DNA of 64,000 bases from Streptomyces bicolor (GCF_000719285.1 NZ_JOFS01000009.1:124001-188000); one strand, 5' to 3'. Positions 54,976 to 63,770 are shown, numbered from the stretch's first letter. Notes: generated from the letters alone by a model not told the origin. Numbers and translations are program-made.

Positions 54976-57033
54976 ATGAGTCGTCGCTCTGCTGGTTTGG
55001 TCGGCGTCTGGGCTGAGATGCAGCGTCAGCAACAGCGCCAGATGGAAGCCGAGGCGAGACAGCGCAGGGAGGAAGCTCGGCAGGCGCGGGCTTACCAGCG
55101 GCTCGCTGCTCAGGGGCATCGAGAGTTCCGGCAGGCGGAGGCCAGGCGGCGTACGGAGGAGATCGAAGCCCAGGTCGCGTCCTTACAAGGCCTGTTGGTC
55201 GCTGGTTGCCAGGCGCCGGTTTTCAGAGCGTCGTCCTTGATGCGCCGGGAAGAGATCGCACCGTTCGATCCAGGACCGCTTGCGTGGCCTGTGCGTATGC
55301 CGGATCAGAGCCAGTATCAGGCGCAGGGAGGCTGGACCGCGAGTCGGCGCGCGCAAGCTCAGGCCGAGGCGCGGGCTCATTTCGAACGTGACTGGCACGC
55401 GGCGCAGGCTGCCGAAGCACAGCGGCAGCAGCAGTTAGCGGCCGCACAGCAGGAGTATGAGCGAGCGGCGGAGGCTCAGCGGTCGGAAATACGTCGGCAT
55501 AACGCCGGCATCGGCGAGGTGACCGAGGGGGTGAGGCGAGGCGATCCGGACTCCGTGATCGAGTACTTCTCGGCCGCGCTCTACTCGTCGACTGCCTGGC
55601 CTGAAGGTTTCCCGCGGCAGGTCGCCGCAGCTTTCGACCCAGCGGCCCGGCAACTCGTCCTGGACTGGGAGATGCCCACGTACGACGTCGTGCCTGAGGC
55701 GAAGTCGGTGAGGTATGTCCCCTCTCAGGACCAGGACAAGGAGATCGCTCGGCCCGTGACCCAGCGTCGGGCGCTGTACCGAGAGGTGCTGGCGCAGAGC
55801 ACGCTGCTGGTGCTGCATCAGCTGTTCGCCGCTGATGAGTACGGCATACTCGACTCGGTCGCCTTGAACGGCTTCGTGGACGCGCCGGACCCGGCGACGG
55901 GAAGGCAGTCGCACATCTTTCTGGCGACCGTCATGGCTGGTCGGTCGGGCTTCACCGAGTTGCATCTGGAGCAGGTGGATCCCGTCAGCTGTCTGACCGA
56001 CGCTTTGCGCGGACAGCTCGCCACTCGCCCCGATCAGCTCACCTCGGTGCGGCCGAGCCGTCAGCCTCGGGACGTCGGCAACCACGTCGTCACCCATGGC
56101 GGGGATGGTGAACCGGATCTGTATGACATGGATCCGATCGCCTTCGAGTCCCTGGTGGCCGATCTGTTCCGTGCGATGGGAATGCAGGCGGTGACGACTC
56201 AGCGCTCGAACGACGGGGGCGTTGATGTAGACGCGCTGGACCCGACTCCCATCCGCGGCGGCAAGATCGTCGTACAGGTGAAGCGCTACCGGAACACGGT
56301 TCCTCCCACCGCTGTGCGCGACCTGTACGGCACCGTCCAGGACCGCGGCGCCAACAAAGGCGTTCTGGTGACCACCTCGGCATACGGACCCGGCTCGCAC
56401 ACCTTCGCCCGGGGGAAGCCCCTGGAGCTCATCTCGGGCAGTGAGCTGGTCGATCTGCTGCACAGGCACGGCCTTCGTGGCCGTCTGGGGGAGGGTGGGC
56501 GAGCGGCCCCAACGCAGACGACGCCTGCCGGACCTGCAAGCCCGACCGACGACTACAACGTGTTGGGCATGACGTGGTCGGGGAACGTCGCATTGGACGT
56601 GTGCGCACTCGCATGCCGTGGTAGCCGAGTTCTGAGCGAAGAGCACTTCGTGTTCTTCAACAACCCGCAGACTCCCGATGGGTCGGTGCGAGCAGTGCCG
56701 GCACAGGCGCCGGACAAGGCAGCGATTCGTGTCTCTTTCGACGGACTCCCGCAGGAGGCTGACCGGTTGGTGCTTGTGGCTGCCGTTGATCCAGAGGTGA
56801 ACCCGGACGCCGACCTGTCAGGCTTCACCGACGCCTGTATCCGGTTGCTGGACCCCGCCAGGGCGGAGATCGGCCGGCTTGAAGTCTCGGATGGCCGCGC
56901 CGGGGAAACAGCGTTGGTACTGGGCTCCTTCAGGCACAGGCCAAATGGTGACTGGGACTTCGTCCTTGGCGGCAAGGGCTACCCACGGGGTCTTGAACAG
57001 CTCCTTCAGGACTACGGCATCGAAGTGGAGTAG
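54976..57033 (+). CDS. Fusion protein: coiled coil, Mrr-like nuclease domain and TerD domain
   Basis: A 685-residue protein of the element. Residues ~10-175 are Gln/Arg/Glu/Ala-rich and predicted coiled coil; ~175-370 is unrecognised. An Mrr-type restriction endonuclease domain spans ~385-500: FESLVADLFRAMG, then GGVDVDA (Asp417, Asp419) and VVQVKRY (Gln434-x-Lys436), a D...QxK active site. Residues ~526-685 match TerD (FVFFNNPQTPDGS, VDPEVNPDADLSGF, ETALVLGSF, GLEQLLQDYGI). The usual TerD calcium-site acidic run is reduced to VALDVCAL. Two TTA codons (55183, 55435) make translation bldA-dependent. ATG 54976 follows GGAGGG. A DNA-cutting defence or stress effector is inferred. Confidence 0.85.
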   Translation: MSRRSAGLVGVWAEMQRQQQRQMEAEARQRREEARQARAYQRLAAQGHREFRQAEARRRTEEIEAQVASLQGLLVAGCQAPVFRASSLMRREEIAPFDPGPLAWPVRMPDQSQYQAQGGWTASRRAQAQAEARAHFERDWHAAQAAEAQRQQQLAAAQQEYERAAEAQRSEIRRHNAGIGEVTEGVRRGDPDSVIEYFSAALYSSTAWPEGFPRQVAAAFDPAARQLVLDWEMPTYDVVPEAKSVRYVPSQDQDKEIARPVTQRRALYREVLAQSTLLVLHQLFAADEYGILDSVALNGFVDAPDPATGRQSHIFLATVMAGRSGFTELHLEQVDPVSCLTDALRGQLATRPDQLTSVRPSRQPRDVGNHVVTHGGDGEPDLYDMDPIAFESLVADLFRAMGMQAVTTQRSNDGGVDVDALDPTPIRGGKIVVQVKRYRNTVPPTAVRDLYGTVQDRGANKGVLVTTSAYGPGSHTFARGKPLELISGSELVDLLHRHGLRGRLGEGGRAAPTQTTPAGPASPTDDYNVLGMTWSGNVALDVCALACRGSRVLSEEHFVFFNNPQTPDGSVRAVPAQAPDKAAIRVSFDGLPQEADRLVLVAAVDPEVNPDADLSGFTDACIRLLDPARAEIGRLEVSDGRAGETALVLGSFRHRPNGDWDFVLGGKGYPRGLEQLLQDYGIEVE

Positions 57034-57061
57034 CAGCGTCACGACCTGTGTTGTTCCGAGC

Positions 57062-57167
57062 GTGCCCGCAGATGGACACGCACATCCAGATCGGGCCGAC
57101 GGGCAAGAAGTTGCTGCCGCTGACGGTCAAGAACGCCGCGCCGGTGCCGAGCGGGCACTCGCACTGA
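57062..57167 (+). pseudogene. Displaced original 3' end of the radical SAM gene
   Basis: Encodes CPQMDTHIQIGPTGKKLLPL and the rest of the radical SAM C-terminus to SGHSH and TGA, with no start codon context of its own. The first 19 bases equal those at 54451. The gene end here is followed by what appears to be the native terminator and downstream gene, so this is taken as the ancestral end. Confidence 0.85.
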
Positions 57168-57183
57168 CGTGAAGTGAAGGCCA

Positions 57184-57217
57184 AACGCCCCTTCCTCCCT
57201 CGAGGGGAAGGGGCGTT
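57184..57217 (+). terminator. Terminator after the displaced gene end
   Basis: A 12-bp stem (57184-57195 with 57206-57217), with a short inner CCTCGAGG pairing in the loop, followed by TCGCGG. Confidence 0.72.
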
Positions 57218-57313
57218 CGCGGTTCTGCCGGTGGTCGGCCGGGCGGCGGACGAGCCGGAGGAAGAGCACGTGCGATCTGCATCCGGGCAGGCCGTTCCGG
57301 CGTCTACCACGGT

Positions 57314-58459
57314 ATGGATCTCGAAAAACCGCCTCCGCCACGCCAGGAACCCGAAGGGTGTCTGGTCGTCGCGATACGCCTGCCGGTGCGGATCGTCGTG
57401 CTCGTGCTCGTCGTGCCGGTGCGGATGGTGTGGGACGCGCTCGTCGTCGCCGGGCGGTTCCTGAACGACACGGTGTTGCGGCCGGTGGGGCGTGCGCTGC
57501 TGTGGCTGGGGCGTGCGGTGTTCGTCTGGCCGTTCGTGGGGCTGTGGCGGTATGTGGTCGTGCCCCTCGCCAAGGGGCTCGCGTGGCTGGGCAACGTGCT
57601 CGTCGTCGTGCCCGCGGTGTGGCTGTACCGGTATGTGCTGACACCGGTGGGGCACGCGTGCGCGTGGGTGGCCCGGGGCATCTGGCACGCGAGCGCGTGG
57701 GTGGTGCGGGGGATCGGGGCCGGACTGGCGTGGCTCTACGCGCGCGTGCTCACGCCCGTGGGGCATGCCGTGATGTGGGTCCTCAAGGGACTCGGTGCGG
57801 TGCTCGCCGCGATCGGGCTCGGTGTGTTCGGTGTGGTGGCGTGGCTGCTGCGGTATCTCCTCGTCGTTCCCGCCCTGTGGGTGTACGAGTGGATCCTCAC
57901 GCCGGTCGGCCGGGCGATCGCCTGGTGCGCGAGGGGCGTCGTGTGGGTCGTGAGCACAGTCGTCACCGGGATCGGGATCGCCCTGTACTGGATCGCCCGC
58001 GTGCTGTTCGTGCTGCCCGCGCTCGGTCTGTACCGGTGGGTGCTCGCACCCGTCGGCCGGGTGCTCGCCGTCATCGGCAGGGAAATTTGGGACGCGCTCG
58101 GGCACGCCTGGCGGGTCGCCGGACGGATCTCGCTCGCCGTCGGCCGGTTCCTCGCGACCCTCTTGCGGTGGACCTTCGTCGAGCCGGTGCGGTGGGTGTA
58201 CCGGACGGTGCTCACGCCGATCGGGCACCTGGTCCGCGACGCCGTGCTGCGGCCCGTCGCCGAGGCCGCCCGCAGCGTGGGGCGGGCCACCCGGCAGGCC
58301 CTCACGGCGGCCCGCGAGTCCGTACGGCAGGCGCGCGCCGACTTCCGGCGAATGCTCTTCGGGGAGCCGAAGGAACGGGAGGCGGTCGCCCGGCGGGAAC
58401 CTCCGGGCCGTGAGGCACGTACTCTTGGTAGCAGTACGACCGCTCTCACGAAGGACTGA
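57314..58459 (+). CDS. Membrane protein built from repeated PVG motifs, function unknown
   Basis: A 381-residue, very hydrophobic protein. The motif (V/I)L(T/R/A)P(V/I)G(R/H) recurs about seven times (for example VLRPVGRA, VLTPVGHA twice, ILTPVGRA, VLAPVGRV, VLTPIGHL), each followed by a 20-30-residue hydrophobic or amphipathic stretch with Trp and Arg. The C-terminus is basic and soluble. ATG 57314 is the start. In related genomes a protein occupies this place between the radical SAM gene and DUF2344, but the fold is unknown. Confidence 0.8.
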   Translation: MDLEKPPPPRQEPEGCLVVAIRLPVRIVVLVLVVPVRMVWDALVVAGRFLNDTVLRPVGRALLWLGRAVFVWPFVGLWRYVVVPLAKGLAWLGNVLVVVPAVWLYRYVLTPVGHACAWVARGIWHASAWVVRGIGAGLAWLYARVLTPVGHAVMWVLKGLGAVLAAIGLGVFGVVAWLLRYLLVVPALWVYEWILTPVGRAIAWCARGVVWVVSTVVTGIGIALYWIARVLFVLPALGLYRWVLAPVGRVLAVIGREIWDALGHAWRVAGRISLAVGRFLATLLRWTFVEPVRWVYRTVLTPIGHLVRDAVLRPVAEAARSVGRATRQALTAARESVRQARADFRRMLFGEPKEREAVARREPPGREARTLGSSTTALTKD

Positions 58460-58507
58460 ACGACACTGGGCAAGCGACAGCCCGAAGGCCCGCCGCCCGC
58501 ACCCGCG

Positions 58508-59299
58508 GTGCAGCGCATCCGACTGCGCTACACCAAGCGCGGCCGCCTCCGGTTCACCAGCCACCGTGACTTCCAGCGCGCCTTCGAGCGTGCGCTGCGC
58601 CGTGCCGAGGTGCCGATGGCGTACTCGGCGGGGTTCACGCCGCATCCGAAGGTGTCGTACGCCAATGCCGCACCCACCGGCACGGGCAGTGAGGCGGAGT
58701 ACTTGGAGATCGCGCTCACCGAGGCGCGCGATCCGGAGCAGTTGAGAGTGCTCCTCGACGAGTCGCTGCCCGCCGGGCTGGACGTCATCGAGGCGGTCGA
58801 GGCCCGGGTCTCCGGGCTCGCCGACCGGCTCACGGCGTCCGTCTGGGAGCTGCGGCTCGACGGCGTGGACCCGGCCGACGCCGGGCGCGCGGTCGCCGCC
58901 TTCAACGCCGCCGACGCCGTTGAGGTGCAGCGCATGACCAAGAACGGCGTGCGCACCTTCGACGCCCGTCCGGCGGTCGTCCACCTGGAAAGCCTGGAAA
59001 GCAGCGACGGAACAGAAACGCACAGTTCGCGGGCTGATAGGCCGACCGACCAGCCCTGTGCGATACTGCGGCTGGTTGTTCGGCACGTGACGCCTGCCGT
59101 ACGACCCGACGACGTCCTGTCCGGTCTCCGCGCCGTGGCCGACCTGGCGCCGCCGGTCCCCGCAGCGGTGACCAGGCTGGCGCAGGGGCTGTTCGATGAA
59201 GAGACCGGCACGGTGACCGACCCGCTCGCGCCCGACCGCGAGGCAGCGACGGCCCCAACCGAGGCCGAGACCGCTGCCGCCGCGACGGCGCCGGCGTAG
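58508..59299 (+). CDS. DUF2344 / TIGR03936 family protein
   Basis: A 263-residue cytosolic protein whose core reads RIRLRYTKRGRLRFTSHRDFQRAFERALRR and YSAGFTPHPKVSYANA. It is the constant partner of TIGR03960 radical SAM proteins, in some bacteria fused to them, and may bind the substrate RNA or tRNA; its function is unproved. GTG 58508 lacks a ribosome site; a CTG at 58466, ten bases after AAGGA, would add 14 residues. An Ala/Glu/Thr-rich tail ends the protein. Confidence 0.85.
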   Translation: MQRIRLRYTKRGRLRFTSHRDFQRAFERALRRAEVPMAYSAGFTPHPKVSYANAAPTGTGSEAEYLEIALTEARDPEQLRVLLDESLPAGLDVIEAVEARVSGLADRLTASVWELRLDGVDPADAGRAVAAFNAADAVEVQRMTKNGVRTFDARPAVVHLESLESSDGTETHSSRADRPTDQPCAILRLVVRHVTPAVRPDDVLSGLRAVADLAPPVPAAVTRLAQGLFDEETGTVTDPLAPDREAATAPTEAETAAAATAPA

Positions 59300-59559
59300 G
59301 GAAGGTTCCGTAGGGACGCACGTCGAAGCGCCGCCCTCGTACTCGGGAGCCACCTGGGTCGGGCAGCGCACCGACCAGAAGACTTTCGCCAGGCCGTACG
59401 CATGAGGTGTACGGAACCGGCGAGACAGGACACAGAGAGCTCCCGTGCGGCGCCCGCGCCCCGGACGGCGGCAGTCGCGCACCGCGCGAGCCGCGGACGT
59501 CACCGGCACATCGCCGGACCATGCGCGGCGCCCAGGAGCCTGACGGGAGAAACGCCCGC
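59300..59559. other. 260-bp leader region of rne
   Basis: No gene is supported here. The frame is open but lacks RNase E similarity until ATG 59560. RNase E transcripts usually carry long leaders used for self-control; I see no single dominant hairpin. Confidence 0.4.
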
Positions 59560-62500
59560 ATGCTCGAGCCGACCGAACCCAATGAGGGTTCCGAACTGAA
59601 CACCCCGAGCGACACCCTGCCGCCGCGCCGGCGGCGGCGTGCCGCATCCCGCCCGGCGGGCCCACCCGCGGCTGCCGCCGAGGCGCAGCCCGCGGAGGTG
59701 GTCGAGCCGGCCATACCGGTCGCCGAAGCCGCCGATGTCGCGGCGGTGACCGAAGAGGCCGACAAGGCCGAGGAGGGCATCGAGGCCGTTGAGGCCGAGG
59801 TGACTTCTGAGGCTGCGGAAGCCGAAGAGACCGAAGCAGCCGAAGAGGCCGCAGAGACGGTGGCTGCCGAGGAGGCCGCGCCCGCCGGTCGTACGCGCAG
59901 GCGTGCCGTGCGCCGGGCGTCCGCGCCCGCCGGTGCTCCGGCCGCCGCCGAGGCCGCCGAGACCGTGGTGCCCGCCGCCGCTGCAGCCGCGCCGGTCCCC
60001 GAGGCCGCGCCCGCGGCTGAGGGCGCGGAGGTCGCCGAGGAGGCTGCGCCGCCTCGTACGCGTCGGCGTGCTGTGCGTCGTGCGTCGGCGCCCGCCGGCG
60101 TTCCGGCCGCCGCGGAGGCCGCCGAGACCGTGGTCTCCGGGTCCGCTGCTGCCGGGACCGGTGAGGAAGCCGAGAGCCCCGCCGCCGAGGCGCCTGTCGC
60201 TGCCGCGTCCGCCGAGGCCACCGAGGAGGCGGCGCCGCGCCGTACGCGTCGGCGTGCGGTGCGTCGCGCCTCCGCGCCCACCGGTGCTCCGGTCGCCGAC
60301 GAGGCCGCCGAGGTTGCCGCCGGTACCGAGGTCTCAGCCGAGGCGGAGGAGCCCGCCGAGGCTGCCGCCCCGGTCGCGTCCGCGGAGCCGAGCGAGGCCA
60401 CGGAGGTCCCCGAGGCCGCCGAAGCCGCTCCGCGCCGTACGCGTCGCCGCGCCACGCGGCGTGTGTCCGCGCCCGTTGAGGCCGCTGTCGCCGAGGCGGA
60501 GACTCCCGCCGAGACGCCGGTGACCGCGGAGACCCCCGTGACCCCGGGCATCGAGGTGGAGACCGCCGCGGTGACCGGTGTCGGCGCCCCCGCCGAGGCG
60601 CCCGCCGACGAGGCCCGCACCCCCGCCGGCGCCGAGACCGAGGAAGCCGGCCCGCGCCGTCGCCGTCGGGTCGTGCGCCGTGCCGCCATCGGGTTCGCCG
60701 AGCCCGCTCAGACCTCCGCCGCCGAGGCGGCCGAGGCTCCGCGGCCGGCCCGTCCCGCGGTGGCCGTGTTCCAGGCGCCGGTGTTCACCGAGCCGCAGTT
60801 CCAGACGCCCCAGCGGGCCGCCGCAGCGGCCGCCGCGGAGACGGAGGCCGAGCCGGAGGCCGAGGAAGTCGAGGAGTTCCAGGAGGAGCAGCCCGGCACG
60901 TCGCGGCGTCGTCGCCGGCGCCGGGGCGGCGCGTACGGCGAGGAGGCCGAGGCCCAGGGCGTCGAGGCCGCCGCCGAGGACGAGACCGAGGAGGCCGACG
61001 AGGCCGCCGAGGACGTCGTCGAGGGCGAGGAGGCCGAGGAGACCGGGTCGCGCAGGCGTCGTCGGCGTGGTGGCCGGCGCCGTCGTCGCGGTGAGGCCGC
61101 GGAGGCCGAGGCCGAGGGCGGCGACGCGGAGGCCGAGGACCTCGCCGCCGCGCAGGCCGAGCAGGACGCCGAGGACACCGCCGAGCAGGAGGAAGAGGAC
61201 GCCGAGGACGCCCGTGGCGAAGAGGGCGCCGGTTCCAGCTCCAGCAGCAGGCGCCGCCGTCGCCGTCGTCGTCGCGCCGGTGACGCCACCGTCGACACCG
61301 AGCCCGGCGAGGGCGACCCCGAGCGCACCGTCGTCAAGGTCCGCGAGCCCCGCCCGAAGGCCGAGCCGTCCGACGAGGTGCAGTCCATCAAGGGCTCCAC
61401 TCGTCTGGAGGCCAAGAAGCAGCGCCGCCGGGAAGGCCGTGAGCAGGGCCGCCGTCGCGTCCCGATCATCACCGAGGCCGAGTTTCTCGCCCGCCGTGAG
61501 GCCGTCGAGCGCGTGATGGTCGTCCGGCAGCACGGCGACCGTACGCAGATCGGCGTCCTCGAGGACAACGTGCTCGTCGAGCACTACGTCAACAAGGAGC
61601 AGGCGACCTCGTACGTCGGCAACGTCTACCTGGGCAAGGTCCAGAACGTGCTGCCGTCCATGGAGGCCGCGTTCATCGACATCGGCAAGGGCCGCAACGC
61701 CGTCCTGTACGCCGGTGAGGTCAACTTCGAGGCGCTCGGCATGGCCAACGGGCCGCGGCGCATCGAGTCCGCCCTCAAGTCCGGGCAGTCGGTCCTCGTG
61801 CAGGTCACCAAGGACCCGATCGGGCACAAGGGCGCGCGTCTGACCAGCCAGGTCTCCCTGCCGGGCCGTTACCTCGTGTACGTCCCCGAGGGCTCCATGA
61901 CCGGCATCAGCCGCAAGCTGCCCGACACCGAGCGGGCGCGGCTGAAGACCATCCTCAAGAAGATCGTCCCCGAGGACGCGGGCGTCATCGTGCGCACCGC
62001 CGCCGAGGGCGCGAGCGAGGACGAGCTGCGCCGGGACGTCGAGCGGCTGCAGGCGCAGTGGGAAGAGATCCAGAAGAAGTCCAAGAACGGCAACGCGCCG
62101 ACGCTGCTGTACGGCGAGCCGGACATGACCGTCCGGGTCGTCCGGGACATCTTCAACGAGGACTTCTCCAAGGTCGTCGTCAGCGGTGACGAGGCCTGGC
62201 AGACCGTCCACGGGTACGTCTCGCACGTCGCGCCCGACCTGGCCGAGCGGCTGCAGAAGTGGACCTCCGAGGTCGACGTCTTCGCCACGTACCGGATCGA
62301 CGAGCAGCTCGCCAAGGCGCTGGACCGCAAGGTCTGGCTGCCCAGCGGCGGTTCGCTGGTGATCGACCGGACCGAGGCGATGGTCGTCGTCGACGTCAAC
62401 ACCGGCAAGTTCACCGGCCAGGGCGGCAACCTCGAGGAGACCGTCACCAGGAACAACCTGGAGGCGGCCGAGGAGATCGTGCGCCAGCTGCGGCTGCGCG

Positions 62501-63756
62501 ACCTCGGCGGCATCATCGTCATCGACTTCATCGACATGGTGCTGGAGTCCAACCGGGACCTGGTGCTGCGGCGCCTGCTGGAGTGCCTGGGCCGCGACCG
62601 TACGAAGCACCAGGTGGCAGAAGTGACCTCGCTGGGGCTCGTGCAGATGACCCGCAAGCGGGTCGGCCAGGGGCTGCTGGAGTCGTTCTCCGAGACCTGC
62701 GTCCACTGCAACGGGCGCGGCGTCATCGTGCACATGGAGCAGCCGACGGCCGTCGGTGGCGGCGGCAAGCGCAAGAAGCGCGCGCGTGCCGGTGCCGGTC
62801 CCGAGCAGGTGCACGAGGCCACGGTCGCCGCCGAGGCGGTCGAGACGGCCGAGGAGGAGGCGGAGACCGAGGCCGAGGTCGCAGCCGAGATCGCCGAGCC
62901 GGCCGCGCTGCCCGAGCCCGCCTTCGCGGCGGACGAGGAGCTGTACAGCAGCGTCGCCGAGGCGGAGGCCGCCGTGCGCGGTGGTCGTTCCCGGCGCCGT
63001 GGGGGCCGGCGGGTGTCGGCTCCGGCGGGTGCGCCGAGGAAGGCCGAGGCGGTGCCCACGGCTCAGGACGTGACCGTCGCCGAGGAGGTCGCGCGCCCGG
63101 TGCAGCCGGAGCCGGCCGCCGTGGCGAAGGCCGAGCCGGTGGCCCTGGAGGACGCGGTCGTGGAGGCCGCGGCCACCGAGGCGCCCGCTGCCGAGGCCGC
63201 CGCTCCGGCTGCCGAGGAGGCCGCGCCCAAGGGCCGTACGCGGCGTCGCGCCACCCGCAAGGTGTCCGCGCCCGCCGGGTCGCCCGCAGGTGCCGAGGCC
63301 GCCGTGGTGACCGTCGGAGAGACGGCGTCCACCGCGCCCGAGCCGGTGTCCGAGGCCCCGGCGGAGCCGTCCGAGCAGGCTCCCGCCGAGGCGGTCGCCG
63401 AAAGCGCCGCTCCGGCCCGTCCGCGGCGCCGTGCCGTGCGCAAGGCCACCGCGCCGACCGCGTCCGACGAGGCGGCCGTCGTGGTCGTCCCGGCGGGGGA
63501 GGCACAGGGCGAGCCCGCGGCGACGGAGGCCCCGGCCGCCGAGGAGGTCGTCGAGGAGGCCGCTCCGGCCAAGAAGACGGCCCGTAAGACGGCCAAGAAG
63601 GCCACGGCGAAGAAGGCCGCCACCAAGAAGACCGCGGCCAAGAAGACGATCGCCAAGAAGGCCACGGCCAAGAAGGCGGCGAAAACCGCCAAGACGGCCG
63701 CGGCCAAGTCGACGGCGAAGAAGACCACGGTCTCTGCCGCCACCGACGAAAGCTGA
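59560..63756 (+). CDS. rne: Ribonuclease E/G family endoribonuclease with long acidic-basic arms
   Basis: A 1,398-residue RNase E. The S1 domain starts near residue 675 (TSYVGNVYLGKVQNVLPSME); the catalytic Asp pair is Asp945 in VVDVNTG and Asp989 in VIDFIDM; the zinc-link Cys1047-x2-Cys1050 is in CVHCNGRG. The N-terminal arm (1-640) has Ala/Glu runs and repeated (T)RRRAVRRASAPAGAP units; the C-terminal arm (~1065-1398) ends in a Lys/Ala histone-H1-like tail (KKTARKTAKKATAKK). Arms around a central catalytic core fit the Streptomyces enzyme RNase ES. ATG 59560 follows GGGAGA. Confidence 0.94.
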   Translation: MLEPTEPNEGSELNTPSDTLPPRRRRRAASRPAGPPAAAAEAQPAEVVEPAIPVAEAADVAAVTEEADKAEEGIEAVEAEVTSEAAEAEETEAAEEAAETVAAEEAAPAGRTRRRAVRRASAPAGAPAAAEAAETVVPAAAAAAPVPEAAPAAEGAEVAEEAAPPRTRRRAVRRASAPAGVPAAAEAAETVVSGSAAAGTGEEAESPAAEAPVAAASAEATEEAAPRRTRRRAVRRASAPTGAPVADEAAEVAAGTEVSAEAEEPAEAAAPVASAEPSEATEVPEAAEAAPRRTRRRATRRVSAPVEAAVAEAETPAETPVTAETPVTPGIEVETAAVTGVGAPAEAPADEARTPAGAETEEAGPRRRRRVVRRAAIGFAEPAQTSAAEAAEAPRPARPAVAVFQAPVFTEPQFQTPQRAAAAAAAETEAEPEAEEVEEFQEEQPGTSRRRRRRRGGAYGEEAEAQGVEAAAEDETEEADEAAEDVVEGEEAEETGSRRRRRRGGRRRRRGEAAEAEAEGGDAEAEDLAAAQAEQDAEDTAEQEEEDAEDARGEEGAGSSSSSRRRRRRRRRAGDATVDTEPGEGDPERTVVKVREPRPKAEPSDEVQSIKGSTRLEAKKQRRREGREQGRRRVPIITEAEFLARREAVERVMVVRQHGDRTQIGVLEDNVLVEHYVNKEQATSYVGNVYLGKVQNVLPSMEAAFIDIGKGRNAVLYAGEVNFEALGMANGPRRIESALKSGQSVLVQVTKDPIGHKGARLTSQVSLPGRYLVYVPEGSMTGISRKLPDTERARLKTILKKIVPEDAGVIVRTAAEGASEDELRRDVERLQAQWEEIQKKSKNGNAPTLLYGEPDMTVRVVRDIFNEDFSKVVVSGDEAWQTVHGYVSHVAPDLAERLQKWTSEVDVFATYRIDEQLAKALDRKVWLPSGGSLVIDRTEAMVVVDVNTGKFTGQGGNLEETVTRNNLEAAEEIVRQLRLRDLGGIIVIDFIDMVLESNRDLVLRRLLECLGRDRTKHQVAEVTSLGLVQMTRKRVGQGLLESFSETCVHCNGRGVIVHMEQPTAVGGGGKRKKRARAGAGPEQVHEATVAAEAVETAEEEAETEAEVAAEIAEPAALPEPAFAADEELYSSVAEAEAAVRGGRSRRRGGRRVSAPAGAPRKAEAVPTAQDVTVAEEVARPVQPEPAAVAKAEPVALEDAVVEAAATEAPAAEAAAPAAEEAAPKGRTRRRATRKVSAPAGSPAGAEAAVVTVGETASTAPEPVSEAPAEPSEQAPAEAVAESAAPARPRRRAVRKATAPTASDEAAVVVVPAGEAQGEPAATEAPAAEEVVEEAAPAKKTARKTAKKATAKKAATKKTAAKKTIAKKATAKKAAKTAKTAAAKSTAKKTTVSAATDES

Positions 63757-63770
63757 CCGGCGACAGCTGA

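Larger units (their letters stand above)
54451..57080 (+). mobile_element. Putative 2.6-kb site-specific element in the 3' end of the radical SAM gene
   Basis: The insert is bounded by two identical 19-base segments, GTGCCCGCAGATGGACACG. The left junction continues into a diverged but protein-synonymous gene end, and the right junction into what looks like the original gene end. Such restored 3' ends are a hallmark of integrative elements. It contains one large gene (Mrr-TerD fusion), one small open frame and regulatory dyads. No integrase, transposase or replication gene is visible, so it may be a remnant or be moved by an enzyme encoded elsewhere. Confidence 0.72.
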
